Part shown: positions 5,933 to 9,457 of the stretch, piece by piece
Position numbering within the stretch: the stretch's first letter is position 1
Layout of the letters: the number at the start of each line of letters is the position of its first letter
Origin: Deferribacterales bacterium UBA4806
GTDB lineage: Bacteria > Chrysiogenota > Deferribacteres > Deferribacterales > UBA228
Direction: 5' to 3'
Length of the DNA: 9,457 nt
NCBI GenBank assembly: GCA_002402635.1
Contig: DHGE01000075.1
Span: 1 to 9,457 of the forward strand
Notes under the pieces: generated by a model
Database searches by the model: none
Told to the model about the DNA's origin: nothing
What the model saw: the letters and a program-made list of their open reading frames with translations, nothing else
Translations under genes and position numbers: made by a program

Positions 5933-7312
5933 TTACTTTAATGGTTCAAAATGACAACTGAAGTGGCGTAAAAATTTTGGTTGTTTAATAATTTTATATC
6001 CTGTTATCTTCTCTTTCATCCTCCAGACCTCTTCTATTACTTCAATTAAATAGTCGAAATGACTTTGTGTATATACTCTTCTTGGAAAAGCAAGCCTCAC
6101 CAATTCAACAGGAGCTGGTTGTTCATTCCCATATTCATTGAAACGCCCAAACATTACTGTGCCAATTTCAACTGATCTTATACTACCATTTATATATAAT
6201 GCATTAATAAGTCCTATACCAGGATAAGTTAACGGTTCAATATGAGGTAAAAAAGCTTTTGCATCTAAAAAAACAGCATGGCCACCAACAGGTTTTACAA
6301 ATGGAATGCCAATTTTTTCAAGTCGTGAACCTAAATATTCCATAGTCGCATGTCTGTATCTTTGATAGTCATATTCTAAGGCTTCTTTTAAACCAACAGA
6401 TATTGCCTCTAAATCTCGGCCTGCCAAACCACCATATGTTGGAAAACCTTCTCTTAAAATGAGAATATTTTTAAAATTCTCAGCTAACTTGTTATTATTA
6501 CATGCAAAAAAACCACCTATATTGGCAATTCCATCTTTTTTGCAGCTCATAATAACCCCATCAGCATAAGAAAACATTTCTTGTGCAATTTCAATTATGC
6601 TTTTATTTTTGTATTCATCTTCACGCTCGTGGATAAAGTAAACATTTTCAGCAAATCTACAGGCATCAATTATCAATGGTATATCATTTTTCTGAAGAAG
6701 AGTTTTAACTGCTTTTATATTTTTCATTGACACAGGTTGACCTCCACCTGTGTTGTTAGTTACTGTTATCATTCCAAAAGGTATTTTATTACTGTTTTTT
6801 CCAATGCATTTTTTTAATTTATCAATGTCTACGTCCCCTTTAAATGGAAGCATATTTCCAGGATTTAGCCCTTCGTCTGCTACACAATCTATCGCTTTAG
6901 CACCTGCAAATTCTATATTTGCCCTTGTTGTGTCAAAATGACAATTATTTGGTATCACATCCCCTTGTTTTACAGCAACCTGTACAAGTATACTCTCAGC
7001 AGCCCTCCCCTGATGTGTCGGGAAAATATGTTTCATACCGGTAATTTCTCTGACAACACTTTCAAATTTAAACCATGATTTACTATATGCATAGCTCTCA
7101 TCTCCCAACATTAAAGCAGCCCATTGTTTATCAGACATGGCACCAGTCCCACTATCTGTTAACAAGTCTATACAACAATCCTCGGCTGGCACTAAAAAAA
7201 GATTGTAATGAGCATCTTTTAATATCTTTTCTCTTTCAGCCTCTGTTGTCATTTTAATGGATTCAGTCATTTTAATGCGAAATGGTTCGATTATTGTACG
7301 TTTTTCTGCCAT
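5933..7312 (-). CDS. tnaA: Tryptophanase (L-tryptophan indole-lyase)
   Basis: A 459-residue PLP enzyme of the beta-eliminating lyase family that splits tryptophan into indole, pyruvate and ammonia. The PLP Lys is Lys259 in MSCKKDGIANIGG; other signatures are LLTDSGTGAMSDKQWA, PTHQGRAAE, GGQPVSM, DACRFAENVYFI and EGFPTYGGLAGRD. The sister family tyrosine phenol-lyase is close, but three specificity positions are of tryptophanase type: Asp127 in FDTT (TPL has Thr), Ile383 in RSVEIG (TPL has Arg) and His450 in LRHF (TPL has Phe). The length lies between TPL (about 456) and E. coli TnaA (471). An ATG nine codons upstream (7339) is rejected because GGAGG at 7325-7319 sits just before the ATG at 7312. 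No tnaC-like leader with a Trp codon nor tnaB permease is visible, so E. coli-type attenuation is not supported. Likely cytosolic, feeding pyruvate and releasing indole as a signal. Confidence 0.9.
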   Translation of the reverse strand: MAEKRTIIEPFRIKMTESIKMTTEAEREKILKDAHYNLFLVPAEDCCIDLLTDSGTGAMSDKQWAALMLGDESYAYSKSWFKFESVVREITGMKHIFPTHQGRAAESILVQVAVKQGDVIPNNCHFDTTRANIEFAGAKAIDCVADEGLNPGNMLPFKGDVDIDKLKKCIGKNSNKIPFGMITVTNNTGGGQPVSMKNIKAVKTLLQKNDIPLIIDACRFAENVYFIHEREDEYKNKSIIEIAQEMFSYADGVIMSCKKDGIANIGGFFACNNNKLAENFKNILILREGFPTYGGLAGRDLEAISVGLKEALEYDYQRYRHATMEYLGSRLEKIGIPFVKPVGGHAVFLDAKAFLPHIEPLTYPGIGLINALYINGSIRSVEIGTVMFGRFNEYGNEQPAPVELVRLAFPRRVYTQSHFDYLIEVIEEVWRMKEKITGYKIIKQPKFLRHFSCHFEPLK

Positions 7313-7316
7313 ATTT

Positions 7317-7322
7317 GACCTC
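7317..7322 (-). promoter_or_regulatory. Shine-Dalgarno that fixes the tnaA start
   Basis: Minus-strand TTTGGAGGTCAAATATGG places GGAGG about seven bases before the ATG at 7312. The longer frame start at 7339 would put this site inside the coding sequence and has no comparable site of its own. Confidence 0.8.
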
Positions 7323-7387
7323 CAAATAAATAGTAACACAAAATCATTATTTTGATAATGCTTTGTATCTATTAAAAATTAATAAAT

Positions 7388-7416
7388 TTTAAATACTAGA
7401 TATAATTTATTTTCAA
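7388..7416 (-). promoter_or_regulatory. Candidate tnaA promoter in the 134-bp gap
   Basis: TTGAAA (7416-7411) and TTTAAA (7393-7388) are separated by 17 bases on the minus strand, giving a leader of roughly 70 bases before tnaA. Both boxes are imperfect (5/6 and 4/6) and the gap is almost all A+T, so chance matches are expected. No short ORF containing Trp and no clear terminator hairpin is seen in the leader. Confidence 0.25.
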
Positions 7417-7446
7417 GTAATTGATGCATAATAAATATATTAAATT

Positions 7447-9171
7447 TTATATTTTTTTAATTCTCCCTTCTATGGAGTAATGTACTGGTACAGGTAATTC
7501 TTGTAAGTAATTAATTAAGGCATCTAAATCAGTTGGTCCCACTTCTCTGTTTATACCTTCTTTTAATACAGTAAAACCATCTCCACCATCCGCCAGAAAA
7601 GAATTTACCACGACTGAATACACTTCATTATCACCAACTGGCACGTTATTGCTATCAAAAATATCTACAATTCTTTCATTAATATTTTTATTAGAATCCC
7701 AGATATATGAAAGACCAGATATTTGCAACATTCTTGGATAGTCATCTTCACGCCATTGTTGGTTTAAAAGCACTTTAATTTGTTTTCCAGATAGTTTCAT
7801 TTTTACAAGATGATTACCAAAAGGTTGTACAGAATAAAGGTTTCCATAAGTAACTTTACCAGCTTTTAAATCTTCTCTAATGCCCCCAGGGTTCATAAAT
7901 GCAAAATCTGCCTTCATTTGCCATCTCTGAGCATCTGCTATCAAATCTCCAAGGGCTGACTCTCCTGCTTCATTTTGCGTTCTCGTTATGTCATTTTTAA
8001 TTACTGTAATTTCTCTGTTAATTATAGGATTAACTTTATCTGCTGCTTCTTTAACTAATACCTCTACCTCTTTGTCTGGTTTTAAACCTGGGCCTTCATC
8101 AGCGTATGTGGTTACTATCTTTCCTTTTTTTTCAACAATATCACCACTATCTTTATCTATCACAAAATCTATATCTGAATAGGCAGTACCCGATGAAAAA
8201 GCTTGAGTTACTAGCAGCTCTTTCCCTTTATTATTTTTTACTATACTATTAATATAGGTGTGAGAATGAGCTGATAGAACAATATCCACTTCATTGTCTA
8301 AAGATTTAATAATATCTGAGATTGGGCCACTAAGTTCACCTTTATCATTTTGGTTACCTCCCTGATGAATAATTACAACTATTGATTTAATGCCATAGTT
8401 TTTTAGCTCATTAATATATTTATTAATACTTTCTGCTTCATCTAAAAAATGCAACCCTTCAATGTAGGAAGGTGTTACCATTGTAGGAGTTTCTTTTAGT
8501 GTTGCTCCTATAAATCCTATCTGTATGTCTCCTAATATTTTGATTATGTAAGGTTTTAAAAATGATTTTTTATTTTCATATACAATATTACTCGAAATCA
8601 ACGCAAATTTTATTCCTTTATATGGATCCTCTAAAAAAGGACCATTTTTGTGATTTCCTCCGTCTATAATTCTCAATAGTTCACTAATACCTTCATCAAA
8701 TTCATGATTGCCAGGGATACCAATAACATTGCAAAACTGATTATATTTAAATCTATAGGAACACCAATTATTACCTAACATATTAAAGAACATTATTGTT
8801 GGTTCATCCTGCAGCAGAGCAGATTCAGGAGGAGAACCTCCAATTAAATCACCCACTTCTATGTAAAATGTGCTGTTTCTAAATTCTTTTTCAGCTTCCT
8901 TTAGATAAGATGTTAAAACTGCTGCACCACCCACTGGTCTGCCACCAACCATTTTACCTTTGGTCAACTGTCCATGGAAATCGTTAATTGCAAGGATTTT
9001 TCCTCTAATAGTCTTAATAGTTTCGTTATATTTATTTAATTTCCAACTTACATCTTTGCTTGCCATTTCTCTATTTATTAAATCATCATACAAATTGTTA
9101 TATGACAACACATTAAAGGCAACAAACACAAAGAGAAGAGATTTTATAAATATCATTAAATCATTAATCAT
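7447..9171 (-). CDS. Secreted UshA-like 5'-nucleotidase / metallophosphoesterase
   Basis: A 574-residue two-domain enzyme of the 5'-nucleotidase (UshA/CD73) family, which hydrolyses nucleotides or related phosphoesters outside the cytoplasm. A hydrophobic N-terminus (about 5-23, ending VLSYNN) looks like a Sec signal without lipobox. The metallophosphatase domain (about 55-310) has the two-metal ligands: Asp64-x-His66 in INDFHGQL, Asp108 in GDLIGG, Asn155-His156 in GNHEFDEG, His269 in IIHQGG and His302/His304 in AHSHTY. The C-terminal nucleotidase domain (about 385-540) has NPGGIREDL, QPFGN and SFLADGGDGF, the last two carrying Phe residues of the kind that stack on the base. Cys137 and Cys147 just before the GNHE motif could form a disulfide in the exported protein. 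ATG at 9171 has a weak AGAGA site eight bases upstream; Met6 (9156) is an alternative start. The exact substrate (AMP, UDP-sugar, 2',3'-cyclic nucleotide) cannot be told. Confidence 0.9.
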   Translation of the reverse strand: MINDLMIFIKSLLFVFVAFNVLSYNNLYDDLINREMASKDVSWKLNKYNETIKTIRGKILAINDFHGQLTKGKMVGGRPVGGAAVLTSYLKEAEKEFRNSTFYIEVGDLIGGSPPESALLQDEPTIMFFNMLGNNWCSYRFKYNQFCNVIGIPGNHEFDEGISELLRIIDGGNHKNGPFLEDPYKGIKFALISSNIVYENKKSFLKPYIIKILGDIQIGFIGATLKETPTMVTPSYIEGLHFLDEAESINKYINELKNYGIKSIVVIIHQGGNQNDKGELSGPISDIIKSLDNEVDIVLSAHSHTYINSIVKNNKGKELLVTQAFSSGTAYSDIDFVIDKDSGDIVEKKGKIVTTYADEGPGLKPDKEVEVLVKEAADKVNPIINREITVIKNDITRTQNEAGESALGDLIADAQRWQMKADFAFMNPGGIREDLKAGKVTYGNLYSVQPFGNHLVKMKLSGKQIKVLLNQQWREDDYPRMLQISGLSYIWDSNKNINERIVDIFDSNNVPVGDNEVYSVVVNSFLADGGDGFTVLKEGINREVGPTDLDALINYLQELPVPVHYSIEGRIKKI

Positions 9172-9210
9172 TTAATTATCTCTATTATTTATATTAATCC
9201 ATACATTTGT

Positions 9211-9238
9211 ATCATAATATCTTTTCTTTAAGAGTAAA
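9211..9238 (-). promoter_or_regulatory. Candidate promoter of the 5'-nucleotidase gene
   Basis: TTTACT (9238-9233), 16 bases, then TATGAT (9216-9211) on the minus strand; the start site would fall near 9204, about 33 bases before the ATG. The 106-bp gap after the alcohol dehydrogenase stop shows no terminator hairpin, so read-through from the upstream gene is also possible. Confidence 0.35.
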
Positions 9239-9277
9239 ATATTTGTTAAATTTTTGATTTTATTTTGAATCGAAGAT

Positions 9278-9457
9278 TTATATAGATAATTTTAAAATGT
9301 TTTCTAGTTCAACTTTAGAAAGATTAATAGGATTATTCTTTTGCCCTACCCTCTTTATAATTTCTGGAATTGATGCTCTATTTAAACCAAATGAAGTCAA
9401 TTTTGGAATTTTTAATATTTTTGTCCATTCTAATAATTTATCAATTAGATAATTGCA
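9278..9457 (-). CDS. C-terminal end of a probable iron-containing alcohol dehydrogenase
   Basis: The last 59 codons of a gene that enters from the right edge and ends with TAA at 9280-9278. The protein ends with LKIPKLTSFGLNRASIPEI, then IKRVGQKNNPINLSKVELEN and ILKLSI. The pattern of a short 'xIPxL..FG' segment, an 'xxIPEI' helix, a 'KNNP' turn and a 'LS..E...IL' final helix matches the C-terminal helical domain of group III (Fe-type) alcohol dehydrogenases. These reduce aldehydes or oxidise alcohols with NAD(P)H and usually Fe2+. The metal and nucleotide sites lie outside the window, so substrate and cofactor cannot be judged. It is co-oriented with the 5'-nucleotidase gene, 106 bp away. 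The frame is certain, the family fairly likely. Confidence 0.6.
   Translation of the reverse strand, partial: CNYLIDKLLEWTKILKIPKLTSFGLNRASIPEIIKRVGQKNNPINLSKVELENILKLSI

Noticed and set aside
5933..7312. Tyrosine phenol-lyase as the identity of the PLP lyase
   Set aside because: The overall similarity fits both, but the three substrate-determining positions (Asp127, Ile383, His450) are those of tryptophanase, not the Thr, Arg and Phe of tyrosine phenol-lyase.
7313..7446. tnaC-like attenuation leader before tryptophanase
   Set aside because: No short ORF with a Trp codon or Rho-site-like C-rich segment is present in the 134-bp gap.
1..9457. A CRISPR array, toxin-antitoxin pair or phage-defence system
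   Set aside because: No regularly spaced direct repeats, no cas-like motifs and no paired small genes were seen; the genes are metabolic and sensory.

Overview
This is an AT-rich stretch (roughly two-thirds A+T by eye) in which every convincing gene lies on the minus strand, so it is transcribed from high to low coordinates. The content (tryptophanase, a stand-alone PreA, a cache-domain chemoreceptor, a CoA-acylating aldehyde dehydrogenase, the end of an iron-type alcohol dehydrogenase, a ferritin-like protein) suggests a motile, low-GC, probably anaerobic or fermentative bacterium. Deferribacterota or a clostridial/thermophilic Firmicute would fit, but nothing here fixes the phylum.

Layout in transcription order. 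At the right edge is the last 59 codons of a probable iron-containing alcohol dehydrogenase (9278-9457). A secreted UshA-like 5'-nucleotidase follows (7447-9171), then tryptophanase tnaA (5933-7312). Next comes a broken IS256-family transposase (5341-5866): N-terminal part missing, one frameshift, catalytic Glu region and 3' end retained. The end of this remnant is about 25 bp from the start of preA (4132-5310), a ferredoxin-fused dihydropyrimidine dehydrogenase subunit. preA is separated by one base from a dCache methyl-accepting chemotaxis protein (2106-4130). A 255-bp gap holds a 14-codon ORF with a strong Shine-Dalgarno, a perfect 12-bp palindrome and a promoter-like sequence. Then come mmsA (369-1850), methylmalonate-semialdehyde dehydrogenase, and, overlapping its stop by TTGA, a partial ferritin-like gene running off the left edge.

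How the genes may work together (inference): 5'-nucleotidase frees nucleosides, PreA reduces or oxidises uracil/thymine, and MmsA can carry out the last step of reductive thymine/uracil breakdown (methylmalonate or malonate semialdehyde to propionyl- or acetyl-CoA). The intermediate enzymes (dihydropyrimidinase, ureidopropionase, aminotransferase) and the usual PreT partner are not in the window, so the link is suggestive only. The tight preA-chemoreceptor pair suggests a receptor for a pyrimidine or a related metabolite.

The most interesting structural point is the IS256 remnant end: it carries an outward TTGACA at promoter spacing from a weak -10 box, whose predicted start site falls on the preA ATG, and preA has no recognisable Shine-Dalgarno. 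I see no CRISPR array, tRNA, rRNA or clear intrinsic terminator.
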